64,000 nucleotides of DNA from Mortierella sp. BCC40632. Its lineage: Eukaryota; Mortierellomycota; Mortierellomycetes; Mortierellales; Mortierellaceae. The stretch lies in assembly GCA_011634665.1 (NCBI GenBank), contig WAEK01000010.1:492001-556000 (forward strand). Direction: 5' to 3'. The notes below the pieces were generated by a model that saw only the letters and a program-made list of their open reading frames with translations, did no database searches and was not told the DNA's origin. Positions 26,425 to 38,125 of the stretch are shown here, in pieces; the stretch's first letter is position 1, and every line of letters begins with the position of its first letter. The position numbers were made by a program, and so were the translations under genes.

Positions 26425-27850
26425 TTAGATGTCCTTCTTGTTCTCCTGCTTGGTGCCCTTGAGTCGCCTCTCCATCTCAATGTTCTCATCTGCAAGACGG
26501 AGATACTCCTTCTGCTGCTGGCTCGCCTGCTTTTTCAAGTTCTCCAAATCCTGCTTGGCAGAGCTGTTGCTTTCAACAACGGAGCGAAGCTCCTCGACTT
26601 CCTTCTTCAACTTGGTCTCAGACTCGAGGACGCGCTCATACTCCTTGCTCTGCTGAGCAGCCTATCAATTCATCACGCGACAAAAAAGAAAAAGAGATAT
26701 CAATTGGGCTTGTCCAAACATGGGAAATTACAAACAAAATAAAACTCTTTTGGTGTTCAACGGATCAATTTGGACTATGTGCGTCAACATACCTGCTTCT
26801 TAACAATCTCCATCTTCTCCTCGCTCTTGAGCAGATCCAGAATCAAGAAGAAGGTGCGGTTCAAGATCAAGGACAAGAACAGTGTGAATCCAGTGAGATA
26901 CCTAATGTAACACGTCACCCAATGATAGGCCAGAGTGTGAGACTGTTGTGCGATGCTCTCGACATCCAAAAAAAAAAAAAAAAGCAGCAAATCCCTCCCT
27001 CTCCTCGCTAGCTTGCATGGACATACATGTTGCGCTGGGCATAGAAGCGACGGGCGGCGACTGTAGTCTCGGTGTGAGGGTGGTGGTGGTGAGATTCATT
27101 GGTGACTTCCTCGACCTTGACGACACGGTTCAGTGAGTCTACATACGAATAGAATCCATTTGTGTTAGGAAAGGCCATTCTCCTATCCTCAGCATTCTAG
27201 AAAGTAGAGAAACGGGTGTAAATCTCGTTGCGATGATCTCTTTAACATACCAATGAAGAGGATAAACACAAATCTATCAAAGAAAGAAGCAAAAGCAAAA
27301 GCAAAAAAAGGTCAATGGGTCATTTCAAGAACGCGTTCCTCTCGAGCCATGAGGCTCTGATCTGTGAGAAAGACTTGGGAACAACGAACAATGAGCGGCG
27401 GCTTACATAAAGACGATCTTCATCGCATATTGAATATGTCCCATGAATGGCGATTCCGCGAGGAACTTGAGCATTCCGCGTCTCCATTTGAATGGCAATG
27501 GCAGCTAGAAAAGAAAAAGAGCCATTTTGATAACGATTAGCACACGCCAATTCGAGACTCGCTCGGAAAGAGGAAGAAAAGTCTACCATGAAGCCAAGAA
27601 GAATGCTTAAAAAAAAAGGGGGGGGGAGAGGCTCTTCTTTACAATCAGGAAAATGAATGTGATCATCTAAAGGTAGAAAAAAGAGAACAAAGGATGTCCC
27701 ACGGTTAGTTCTAGAGAATCGACATGAGGAAAAGGCTTTTGAAAGAAAAAAGAGACTTCATGCTGAGCTTGCTGATGGTAGTAGAACAAGACTCGATTGG
27801 GTTACCTCTGTCATGAGCAGAGTGAAAACCATGGTGTAGGGAAGCGACAT
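26425..27850 (-). CDS. BAP31/Yet-family ER membrane protein with KKDI retrieval signal
   Basis: Seven small exons: 27850-27806, 27666-27643, 27504-27407, 27273-27251, 27138-27027, 26901-26793 and 26661-26425, giving 215 aa with consistent phases. The N-terminus is MSLPYTMVFTLLMTE, like the MSLQWT start of BAP31. Three membrane segments follow: one across the first two exons, one around IQYAMKIVFMIFVFILFI, and one at YLTGFTLFLSLILNRTFFLI, a family hallmark. The tail is a coiled coil and ends ENKKDI, a canonical dilysine KKXX signal for COPI retrieval to the ER. Family members chaperone sorting of membrane proteins at the ER and translocon. Exon 2 is only 24 bases (8 residues) and exon 4 only 23. 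Counterpart of yeast Yet1/Yet3 and animal BCAP31; I cannot decide which paralogue. Confidence 0.87.
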
Positions 27851-28168
27851 GATGGCGGATGTGTGTTCTTTGGAATGCGTGTGGTCAAAGAGTGGTGGGT
27901 GGGTGAAAGAGAGCAGAGAGAGAGAAAGAGAAGACGACTTGAGAAACAATCCTACTTAAGTCAATCGCTTCCTTGGCAAGCTCACTCACTGTGACGTGGC
28001 TCAAATACGAGCAAGTCTTGGCCGATTGACACATTGACACGCGCATGTGGGTAGGTGAACACAAAAAAGGCCAAAAGGGCAGGTCGTGCGACTTGGTCTA
28101 ACACTATTTATTTTTTTCTTTACTATTCTGCTCTAGCTAGGAACTCGACTCGCCACTTTCTATCTTCA

Positions 28169-29088
28169 TTAGAAGCAACATTCACAATCAAAGGGACACT
28201 TGTCCGTTCCTCCACCTTTGCCAATATTCAAGTCATGGATATCAAACAGTCGAAGTCCATCATCTGTCTTCCGTTTAGCCTTCTTCTCGAGCTCATCATC
28301 GCTGTCTGGTCCACTATGCGTCCGCTTGTACTTTTGGATCTTTTCTGCTGCTGCCGCTGCCGCCGCTGCCGCCGGCCGCTCGTTGAACACAACAGCCTCT
28401 ACTTTTGGCCGACCCTTTCCACTGTCACTACCCTTGGCTTTGTTCTTTGAAGAAGAGTCTGCAGCTGGGGCCTTCTTCTTTTCGCTCTGCTTCTTTAGCA
28501 TTTGGGCCTTGAGCTTTGCCAATGCTGCCTCTTCAGACTCGTTTTGTTCTTCTTCATCAAACATCAAGTCCACCTCATTAGGACCTTCCTCGACACTGGG
28601 TTCTTCATCATCCAAAAAGAGTCCCTGTGATGTCTGGTCTTCGCTATCCACGTAACTCGTCTCGGGAGCTATTGACTCTGTGGTCTCTACATTTCTATCC
28701 TTGTCCTCGGTCTTCTTGCCCTTCTTGGTTTTTTTGTTTGATTCAGTAGAAGACGATCCTACAGCTGCTGTTGCTTTACCATTGCTTGAAGATGATCCTG
28801 CAGAAGGACGAATTGTTCCTGTGCTAAAAATGTCATCAATTTCGGATGCCTTGGTGACTATCATAAAGAAATTTAGGACCATGACCCGTGCGAGAATATT
28901 AGCTTTGACCTCGACTGATACGATATATATTCAAAGGGGGTGAGTAGGGTATTCAAGAGTCTCCATTCCATACCCGCCGGTTTTGAAGATCCGGTGCTTG
29001 GTGCACTGCTAGCAGAGGATTTAGCAGTGGACTTTGTGGTGGTCGTTGGCTTCCCAATGACTGATTTGAGAGTCTTTTTAGGAGGCAT
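28169..29088 (-). CDS. DUF1764-family protein
   Basis: Two exons, 29088-28974 and 28857-28169, give 267 aa; G plus TC across the junction makes Val. The N-terminus is Lys/Thr/Ser-rich (MPPKKTLKSVIGKP). The middle is Lys-rich and acidic and includes nine Ala in a row. The diagnostic part is the C-terminus, DGLRLFDIHDLNIGKGGGT, then CPFDCECCF as the last residues. This matches the conserved end of DUF1764, a small eukaryote-wide family with a terminal Cys cluster of the CPFDCxCCF type. Its molecular function is not established to my knowledge; the Lys-rich charged body suggests a nuclear or nucleolar location (inference). The gene is head-to-head with the LETM1-like gene, 205 bases between start codons. 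Confidence 0.83.
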
Positions 29089-29293
29089 GATTGAATGCTT
29101 GATCAGGAATGCATCCCAATCCCAGAAAAAGAATGATTTCGTATAAACCTGGCAATGGATAGCCGTCACATAGGCTTTTTTTTTTTTTCCTTTTTTTCCT
29201 TTTCCAAGACAGACCCAGTTCTCTGGTTCTTCCCCCCTTTTTTCTTCTTTCTTCTCCCATCATTTCCGCTCCCGAGCAACAGAAGAGTTACCA
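29089..29293. promoter_or_regulatory. Compact divergent promoter between DUF1764 and LETM1-like genes
   Basis: Only 205 bases separate the two start codons, which point away from each other, so both promoters must lie here or overlap the genes. A T-rich tract occupies 29176-29206 and 29230-29253. I see no clear TATA box. Confidence 0.55.
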
Positions 29294-31281
29294 ATGTCGG
29301 GAAATCTAATCAGGACCATCTCGAGAGTGGGCTATCAATCCAGCATCAGGGGACTGTAAGTCGCTTGTTCAGCATATGATCACCCATGATTCAACCTCTC
29401 TCTTTTCTCTCGACCCTCTCCATTTGCGTCCTCTCTCAGCTCTTTACACTTTTCCTCAGGAACACAGAACACAGGCACTCTTTGATCCGATCATACTCAC
29501 TCACACCGCTGCCTTTGTCTTTTGTACTCTTTTCTCCCTTTTGTTGACCTACTGGGTAATGCCCTACTAGCACACCCAAAGTTGCATACCCAGCAACAGC
29601 GGTGAGAGTCTCTGGCTGGATGATTCATCAACACAAGATCAATGCTCGGTAAGCTGAGGATTGGACTCTCTAGAAGGAATAGCGATTCATGCACTATAGA
29701 GAGCTAATATCGGTTAAAGCTCAATTACAGGACTTCTTAATCGCTAATCCTGAATCCACGCCTTTGCCGCTCTTTGTTGTCCACGTACAATAGGTACATG
29801 CCCCTGACAACCAACATGTATCAAGTCTCTTTTTACAGCAGCAACAATGGATCAGGAAACCCAGCCCGTCCCTCCTCAACCCCATTGGATGACTCTGCCC
29901 TCAAAGTTGGATCGGGCGGATCGATTGCACCTGAGAATGCCATTCCAGCAACTGCTGATGCTGTAGCACCGCCACCACCCAAGGGAATGGCAGCCAAGGC
30001 AAAGGAGTTTATGCGCAAGGGTAAGGAGATTGTGATCCAGTGCAAGGATGGTGTTAAGCAGCTCTGGGCGAACAAGAAGATCATTAAGGAATTGAAGCGA
30101 AAGCAGCTCGAAGGATACTCTGTCAGTCGCCGAGAATTCCAGCTTGTAAGTTGATTCATATTTTTTCTTATGCTGATCCAAGGACTTGGCTACCTATTAA
30201 AAGTATCCTGTTAATCAAGTCAATGTTCATCTCACTATAGATCAACAAGACCGAGACAGATATCAAGCGACTCATTCCATTCGCCTTGGTGTTCGTCTTT
30301 GCTACCGAGTACATTCCCTTGATCATTATCTTCGCGCCTCAGTTGATCCCTTCGACCTGTGTCACTACCACGCAGTTGGTAAGCACCCTTTCTATGTGAA
30401 GAGGAAGAAGGAGAAAAAGGGGTACGAAATGACGAACATTAACCAGAATTGAACATTAATGACTCTCTCTTTCTTTTGTTTCTTCTGGATGTCAATAGGA
30501 GAATCTCCGTAAAAAGACACATGAAAAGCGTAGCACCGTCACCGAGAAATTGATCCGCTTGAATCGCCGTGAGGTATAGATGGTTGCCGTATTCAATTAA
30601 TCCTGGAAGCATACAAGAACGAAACAAGGGTAAAAAAAAGAGATAATTAACTTTAAATCCATTCATCTCTTGCTCATTGTTATTGATAGATCACCAAGGA
30701 GAGCCTCGCCAGCTATAACTCCTTTGTGACAATTGCCAGAAAGTATGGCGATGGCTTTGTTTATGATGGAATCGATCGCGCACATCTCTCTGCCTTTTGC
30801 AAGTAAGTCGTCTTTTAAATATGTTGCTGTTTTATCGTCAGGTCTTTTCCCTCTCGTTTTCTTTTTCTTTTTCTTTTTTTGTCGCAGTTCCAAGTCTCTA
30901 ACAGAGCTTCCATGTGTCATTCCTACCACTCCCCTTTGCCTTGCTAAACACTCATTCAGGTTCATGGGCTTGAATGGATTTGGACCCAAGCCAATGCTCA
31001 AGAAGCGTCTGGACCGACATATGGCTTATGTCAAGGCGGACGATCTCTTGCTCCAAAGGGATGGTATCGATTCATTGACATTTGCCGAGTTGCAACTGGC
31101 CAACGAAGAGCGTGGCATGCGTTCGCTTGAGGTCAGCAGAGAGCATCTGGAAAAGTCTTTGGCCTATTGGCTAAAGCTGAATTTGAGCAAAGATGTCGAC
31201 ATTCCCCCAGCACTGATGGTCTTTAGTCGTATGTTCCTGTTGCACTCGACCTTCCGGTCAGATACTGCTGCAAAGAAGTAG
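29294..31281 (+). CDS. LETM1-domain mitochondrial inner-membrane protein
   Basis: Six exons, 29294-29355, 29794-30145, 30241-30378, 30499-30573, 30690-30802 and 30960-31281, give 353 aa. The N-terminus, MSGNLIRTISRVGYQSSIRG, is basic and amphipathic, like a mitochondrial presequence. The LETM1 domain starts with IKELKRKQLEGYSVSRREFQLINKTE in pieces across exons 2 and 3. One membrane segment follows (FALVFVFATEYIPLIIIFA), then FMGLNGFGPKPMLKKRLDRH and DGIDSLTFAELQLA. Relatives (LETM1, Mdm38/Ylh47) support mitochondrial K+/H+ homeostasis and bind mitoribosomes. For exon 6 I chose the acceptor ending at 30959, because it restores the family sequence CKFMGLNGFGP; an upstream acceptor at 30889-30890 would insert about 20 unrelated residues. 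At 353 aa it is shorter than Mdm38 and lacks any EF-hand tail. Confidence 0.88.
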
Positions 31282-31689
31282 ATCGGGCTATTAGACCTCT
31301 AGTAAACATAGACATGACATGACTCACCTAAAGACGAGAGATTGACTCGTATGTGAGAGGGGGAGGGGGATGGGCATAATTGCGCATGGTGAAGGGGATG
31401 CTGGATGTTTTGTTAGTCAGCGTTTGACGTCGGGTGCAAAAAAAGAAGGGACTGAGGGGAGGGGTGGAGATCTGGTCTCCGTCCAACCAACGCTGTGCCT
31501 GAGTCTTATTGGTGAAGATATGTCTCGAGCGTGGAAAAAAAGGGGGGGAGAAGGGGAAAGGGGAAAATGACGGAAAGAAGCGCAAAGACTGTGACTCTTT
31601 CCGAGTTAGGGTTGAAAGCGAAATAAATCAGCAACTGCTTTTATTTCTCCATTCATTACGACTCTTCATTACTATCCTTCTTTCTTCTT

Positions 31690-31892
<203 letters not shown>

Positions 31893-31967
31893 TTTCTCTC
31901 CATTCGATACCCTCCCCAACACACACACACCAAAAAAAACAAGCAAACAAACAAACAACATTTCGAA

Positions 31968-32783
31968 ATGATGGTCCAGGAATCAGAGCAAAAGATTCGA
32001 GTTGGTGTCTTGGGTAATGATGAGAAACCAGGCCATGCTGCCTGATCAACACATCAATCTGCAGGTACCAAACTCTTTTTAAGTCTTACTAACCCTGCCT
32101 TCTCCTTTTTTTTTTTTTTTTTTTTTTTTTTATCTGCATTTTATCCAGCCCTCCAAGGTGCCTTCGCAGAACACATCATTCTCCTCAACACACTTCCTCA
32201 AGTTTCGGAGGCTGTTGCTGTCCGAAATGCCGAGGAGATTGCTCAGGTCGATGCCTTGGTCATCCCAGGCGGAGAGTCGACTACAATGGCTCTGATTGCG
32301 GAGCGATCCGGGTTCTGGCCCGCTCTCGAGAAGTTTGTTCGCACTCACCCCACCTGGGGCACCTGCGCGGGCATGATTCTCCTTTCCGAAAAAATCACCT
32401 CGGGTGGCACTCTCAAGGGTGACCAAAGACTATTGGGTGGACTCGGGATTAGCATCAAGAGGAACGCCTTTGGATCGCAGAAGGAGAGCTTTGAAGCTGG
32501 TCTGCACATCGAAGGTTTGGAGGATTCGGAGAGATTGTTCTCAGGAGTTTTCATCCGTGCGCCCGTGATGGACGAGATCCTCGAGCCAGAGAACGTTCAG
32601 GTGGTAGCCAAGCTCGAGCGGGACTATGGTCAGACACCCAAGGGCACGATTGTGGCAGTGAGGAAGGGACACTTGTTGGGCACAGCGTTCCATCCCGAGT
32701 TGACCAGGGACAGCCGAGTCCATTCATACTTTGTGAAGATGGCACAGGAATGGATTGCGCAGAACAAGGGCACACAGAACTAA
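31968..32783 (+). CDS. SNO1: Pyridoxal 5'-phosphate synthase glutaminase subunit (PDX2/SNO)
   Basis: Exons 31968-32013 and 32149-32783 give 226 aa, the usual size. The junction restores the family N-terminus [13 protein letters not shown]. Class I glutamine amidotransferase signatures are all present: PGGEST after the first strands, the nucleophile Cys88 in GTCAGM, and the catalytic His197/Glu199 in AFHPELT. It hydrolyses glutamine and channels ammonia to the PDX1/SNZ synthase, which builds PLP (vitamin B6) from ribose 5-phosphate and glyceraldehyde 3-phosphate. No PDX1 gene is visible in the window, although in many fungi the two are neighbours. Two ATG codons lie in tandem; the first is used here. 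The promoter carries the long CT/AT tract just upstream. Confidence 0.95.
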
Positions 32784-32900
32784 AGATCGCTGAGTAGATG
32801 AAAGGAAGATCAAGAGTGCTTTGGATATGAGTGTTAGCCATTTACAACCCCCTCTCAAGAAAAGAAGTAGAAGAGGCCTAGCATTAATGTAATTGTACTT

Positions 32901-32940
<40 letters not shown>

Positions 32941-33422
32941 ATATATACAGTAGACAGGCGATGATTTGTGCCTCCCTTTGGCGCAGTTGTCGTACCATAG
33001 ACCAAAAGTCGATCCTCCATGGGAACATTTATCAAAGTGAGAGAGAGAGAGAGAGCCACAGTTGGCATTGACTGTAGGCCAGACCGAAAATTTTTTTTTT
33101 AGTTGAGCCAAGTTGAAGCGGAAAAGAAAAGCCCACGCATCCATCTTTCATTCCATCTCTCAACACTCTCATTCCATCCAGTGCATTCGCTCGCTTGCTT
33201 GCTTGCTTTTTTTTTTTTTTTTTCCCTGGCATTCACGAGCAAGAGAGTCACGGACACTAGACAGAGACAGGACAGGACAGACAGGATAGACAGGACAGAC
33301 TCCACTCAGACAGCGGAGCCCAAGACGATAGTGCAAGTGTGCCAGACCCTTTCTCCCCTTCGCAACCCACACACGACATTTCAGACATCTCTCTCTCTCT
33401 GCTCAATCATTTCAGTCTCGCC

Positions 33423-33601
33423 ATGAATCCCCATGCACTCGTCTCAACCATCTCTGACAGCATCCGCTGGTTGAGTGCTTCATGTCTGCCTAATCCTACA
33501 TTATACATCAACCGCCGGTCATTCAAGGTCATCAAACTTCTTGGCGAAGGGTAAAATGGCCTGACTGCAATTCATCTGTCCGTCTTTGCTGCCTCTCTCT
33601 T

Positions 33602-33642
<41 letters not shown>

Positions 33643-33992
33643 TCCCTTCCTCTCCCACCTCGTTCTTCTCACTCACTCACTCAATTCATTTTGGTGTAAA
33701 CCCTTCCGAAAGACAATAGCTAATTTTTATCCATCCCTACCACATCACCCTTCTCTTTTCTCTCTCTCTTTCTTTCTTTCTCTCTCTTCACATACGACTC
33801 GGACATTGTGGGATATCGATCCAATAGAGGGTTCAGTCTCGTGTATTTGGTCCAGGACGTAGCCACAGGTCGACACTATGCGCTCAAAAAGATCCGATGC
33901 CCCTTTGGAAGTGAAGGTGTCCGAGAAGCCATGAAGGAAGCTGATATGTATCGAACCTTTCAACATGAGAACCTGATCAAGGTGGTGGTAGG

Positions 33993-34032
<40 letters not shown>

Positions 34033-35338
34033 TGTGTGCAAGGAGACATCATGTGTCGTTTACACCCGGCCATGCTCTTGAAAAGGCTTTCTACTCTCTC
34101 TTTTTCGAACATGTACACACCATCTATACGGAACGAGTAGTACAATCAACCAACCATCTCAAAAAAAAAAAAAAAAAGGCATGAATTTGCTCACCAGATA
34201 ATTTTCCAACCAAACCTCTTCTACTTCTTCATTTTACAAGGATACCTGTGTCGTCGCTGACAAGGATGGGAGCAAGGTCGTGTATATATTCCTACCTTAT
34301 TTCAAGAGAGGCAATCTCCTAGACGCCATCTCTGCCAATCTACTTCACCACACCCACTTTTCTGAACCCGACATGCTGAGATTCTTCCGTGGAATGTGTT
34401 ATGGTGTCCGGGCCCTTCACTGTCATCAGTTACCGAATGTGCCTATCAGTTCTCGAGAACAGGACGACGCCTCGACCAACGGGATCGAGGCTTGGGAATC
34501 GCGCGATCGACGTAGGTCTACGCCTCCAAGCCTGCGTCGACAAACATCGTCCTTGTCCTATGTTGCGCCTGGTTCAGAGAACGGCACGGGATTGGTGGAC
34601 CTGAGTCAACCCATGTCAACTCCAGATGGAACCATGGGATCAGGAGGATCCACTGGACCTACTACAGGAGATGCTCAGGGAAGTCAATCTGGAGAGAATG
34701 GAGAGCAAGACGAGGATGCTGTGGTAATTGTGCCTTTTGCTCATCGAGATATTAAGCCGGCCAATGTGATGATTGCGGACGATGGACAAACACCGGTGTT
34801 GATGGATTTTGGATCGATGGCCAGAGCAAGAGTCAAGGTTCAGACCCGACAACAGGCTCTTTTTGAACAGGATTTGGCAGCAGAACAATGTTCCATGCCC
34901 TACCGTGCACCTGAGCTCTTTGATGTCAAGACTGGAACAACATTGGATGAAAAAGTGGATATCTGGGTATGTCTTTTTGCCAAAAAAAAAAAAAATAGAG
35001 ATTCAAGTAGAGGAGAAAATTAGAGACACCAACACCGTACTGACTCGACTTACCTTATTTTATTATTATTTTCTGATTTCTAGTCTCTCGGATGCACTTT
35101 GTATGCCATGGCATATGGAACATCGCCCTTTGAGACGAATCAGATCAATCAAGGAGGTTCAATGGCCCTGGCAGTTCTTAACGGTAATTTCCGATTCCCG
35201 ACTGTGGACCGAGCAGATCGGTACTCGAGCGAGTTTCGCGATTTGGTCAAGGCCATGGTTGTGGTGGACCCTTCGGCACGTCTGGACATTCATCAAGTGA
35301 TTGAGCGGGTGGATCAGCTTCTGGATCGACCTCAGTAA
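33423..35338 (+). CDS. Ser/Thr protein kinase of the NAK family (STK16/ENV7-like)
   Basis: Exons 33423-33550, 33828-33987, 34241-34966 and 35084-35338 give 422 aa. The glycine loop GEGGFSLVYLV is rebuilt across intron 1. The remaining kinase motifs are the Val-Ala-type Lys in HYALKKIRC, catalytic HRDIKPANV, DFGSM in place of plain DFG-L, the activation loop to MPYRAPELF, and DIWSLGCTLYAMAYG. The AEQCSMPYRAPELFD and GNLLDAI signatures point to STK16/MPSK1 and yeast Env7, membrane-attached kinases of the Golgi or vacuole. A Ser/Gly/Thr-rich insert of about 100 residues sits just before the HRD motif, between helix E and the catalytic loop. N-terminal lipidation is known for the family; here a single Cys lies near residue 20 (SASCLPNP). 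AATAAA at 35466-35471. Confidence 0.9.
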
Positions 35339-36058
35339 TAATGTGAAAGGGGAAGAGAAGAAGAAGATGAAGAAGAAAAAAGACGCTGGAGACGAGACTC
35401 TTCAAAGCTCATTTACAGGAAAATGAAAAGGATTTTTCAACCTTCACTTTACCCACTCGGCGTTCAATAAACGACCTTTTTATTTAAAATTTGTCCACCT
35501 CAGCTTTTTATTCTGCTGCTTGTTGAGAACCTCCGACCTCCACATGGCTTATCAACAAACTAGAATTTGATCCTAGGCGGGTCTGGTAGTCAGGAGGGGC
35601 GCGCGTTTGCCTGACAGGAGGTAGGAGGGCAGGAGGGCAGGAGAACAGGAGGACAGGGAGACAGGAGGTCAGATGTCCCCTTTTGCTAGGGATGTTAAAG
35701 AAGAGCAAAACTGACTATAAGAAGATTTGGATAGGAGAAAAGAAGAATAGGATGGGAGATGAGAAAAAGCAGGGCCAAGAATGTAATGCTATACAGGATT
35801 GGACATGCAAATGGGCTGCGTTTCTATAAGGCGCATTGATTCAAGGGGGAGTTAAAGTAAAGATAGGATGCTGAGCAATAGAACCAATGGTTAATGGAGC
35901 TCGAGGGATGTAGCGAGATGAGAAGGGAACTCAAGGGATGAAATGAGAACTAAAAAGAAGAAGAAAAAAAAGATATAAAAGGTGGTCTGGCAGCTCAATA
36001 ATGGTAGGAAATCTTTGCCAGTCACCAATTTTTTTTTTCCTAACATTTTTCCGACAAG
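35339..36058. other. Intergenic region with purine-rich short repeats
   Basis: Holds the kinase 3' end (AATAAA at 35466-35471) and an imperfect GGAGGGCA/GGAGGACA repeat (about 35618-35672), which is G-rich. TATAAAA at 35974-35980 lies 79-85 bases before the small secreted peptide gene. No other coding sequence seen. Confidence 0.55.
35974..35980 (+). promoter_or_regulatory. TATA box of the small secreted Cys-rich peptide gene
   Basis: TATAAAA placed 79 bases (from its end) before the start codon at 36059, a normal fungal spacing. It is one of the few classical TATA boxes in this window and supports the reality of the short gene downstream. Confidence 0.55.
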
Positions 36059-36271
36059 ATGAAAAATATTTTCCAAGTCATTGTTCTGGTACTTGTATTC
36101 ACCGCCACTGCCAGTGCTGGATGTAGAAAATCAGACATGGGCGCTCCTTCGGTGCACAGCAATTGCAATAAATGGACTTGCTTGTCAAGTTGGCAAGGCT
36201 TTCGTCGCGTGCCAAAATGCATTGGAAGTCAATGGGTATATAAATGTTACTGCCCAAGCAGCCATCCATAA
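36059..36271 (+). CDS. Small secreted cysteine-rich peptide
   Basis: Single-exon gene of 70 aa. A clear signal peptide (MKNIFQVIVLVLVFTATASA) has one Lys, an aliphatic core and an Ala-x-Ala cleavage site; cleavage would leave about 50 residues beginning GCRKSDMG. The mature part has six Cys (near residues 22, 36, 41, 54, 63, 65) with a C-x-C pair close to the end, plus many Trp/Lys/Ser. This suggests three disulfides and a compact extracellular peptide. I do not recognise the family. An antimicrobial or host- or microbe-interacting peptide is possible, but nothing in the sequence proves it. A TATA box upstream and AATAAA at 36313-36318 frame a short transcript of its own. Confidence 0.65.
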   Translation: MKNIFQVIVLVLVFTATASAGCRKSDMGAPSVHSNCNKWTCLSSWQGFRRVPKCIGSQWVYKCYCPSSHP

Positions 36272-38091
36272 CCCCTATCCCCCCCTTCCTACTATCTTAC
36301 CGCATTAACAAAAATAAAACTCGATAACACCACTTTTTCGGACGACCATCAGATGCGTGGGTCCTGCCTGGGGACTTTGGCTGTCTGGGCGAAGCATAAA
36401 TCCGAAAAAAAGATTTTTTTTCAAGCCACCACCTGAGTAATGCCCATTCACACTCTCTCTCTCTCCAACTTCGCGTGTAAGGGTCTTGAGCCTGCTCAAT
36501 GATAGCAAGTGTTCGCAGAGGCAGGATGTTTTAATGGTTTTTTATGGACCAACCAGGGTGGCAATATAAGACAGCAATTGACGAGATGCTCGAAAAAGGA
36601 AAAAGATACGAGTCTTTGTGCCATTGAGATGTACTGATAGTCGACTAAAAGACGCCCACTTTATGCATCTCTCAAACCCTTTCAGTTTGCTGAGAAACAT
36701 GAGGATTTGAAATGGGCTCAAATGATAATGATTCCTTCAACGAAAGCATCCACTTTTCCACCTGCTAAATAAAACAGCAAAGAGTCGTTCTCCTCCTCCT
36801 CCTCCTCCTCAAACAATAGTAGATTGTGGTCTGCAAAAGACAGAAAAAAGCGGAATGAATAAAGGTTCCATTCTCTTGAAGATCTCTCGAGCTTCACTAG
36901 CGCCCTTTCTATTACGGCTAGAGTACTCTGATCCTTGTCGCCGTCGTAGAAGTCGTCATCCTTCTTGTCCTCCCTTTCTGACCCCCTTTCCTTCCTTTGT
37001 GCTCGCAATCTTCATCTAGTGGTAAGCAATTGGAGGTGCATTTTGAGAAGTAAGTAGCTCGTTCGAAAAAGTGTATGACGTTATCACAACAGGTGCTATC
37101 CGTACCTGTCCTGGTGTTAGGCCCTCCTTCTTATTCTCTTCCCTTCAATTTTTTTTTTTTTTTTTGTTGACCAACTTTGGATTAAATTCCAGCAACCATG
37201 GTAAAAAGATAAGAAAGGAAAATTGGTGCCATGAGAATCCACCCTAATGTCCTCACTGTATGAACGGATCAGTTAGCAAGATTTTAGGTCCTTTAATCCA
37301 GGCCATTTGGATTTCAGAGTATAGCAATGACCAAGGCTGCATTGAAGAAGGCAAAGAATGGGAAGAGAGGCAGGAGGGGAGGGGGGGATGGCATCCACTG
37401 TTCACTGAAAGAAGAGCAAGAACCAAGCTTCATTAAAATCGAGCAAGAGTTCATTGGTAGGACCAGAGGAGAAGGAAAATAGACAATACAGTTAGGTGTT
37501 TGGTTTGTCAACAACGTCCAAGCTTCACTTTTTTTTTTTTTTTTTTTTTTTAATACAAAAAGACAAGACAAGGTAAATGTTGAGGACTTGAAGTCCCCAT
37601 TAAAGATCCTAGTCATTTGGTTCCAACGAATGGCCGAGCCCTCTTCGGGGTATTAAAGTCTCATCGCTGCAAGAAGGAAGACCGACCGATCTAGAAACGA
37701 GTGACTATTCCGGAGAAAGGGAGTCCTTTTTTCTTTTCTTTTTTCTTATTTCTTGCAAACGAAATCACATAATTCAAGGGTCCTACCCCAAGCGTCTTTA
37801 CATGAGATGGGGATATATAGTATATACTTTGAGGATTCTTGTCTTGATAGGGTACGCGGGTGTGAGGAGAGAGTGTGTGTGAGAGAGAGGGAAGGAGCAA
37901 CAACAGTAGTACAGTTGCACAAGAAAGAGAGACGGAATCTCTGGGCAAAATGCATATGACAGTCCGTCAGTTTGCCCAGGGCGTTCGTTCTTCTTTCTCA
38001 ATCTCTCTCCGATGACTCCACAGACACACACTCACTGAGACTCGATTTTTTCTCTCTCTCTTTGTCTTCATGATTACTCTCTCCACTCACG

Positions 38092-38125
<34 letters not shown>

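Noticed and set aside
29660..29760. GAGCTAATATCGGTTAAAGCTC and CAGGACTTCTTAATC resembling a Lys tRNA with intron, inside a LETM1 intron
   Set aside because: No T arm or acceptor stem follows, and the loop around the supposed anticodon lacks a purine at position 37.
30890..30959. Earlier acceptor for the last LETM1 exon (TCGCAG at 30885-30890)
   Set aside because: It keeps the frame but inserts SKSLTELPCVIPTTPLCLA-type residues into the conserved CKFMGLNGFGP block. The acceptor ending at 30959 restores the family sequence.
36718..37008. Glu/Asp-rich minus-strand frame of 96 residues
   Set aside because: No ATG start, low complexity, and no partner exon could be joined convincingly.
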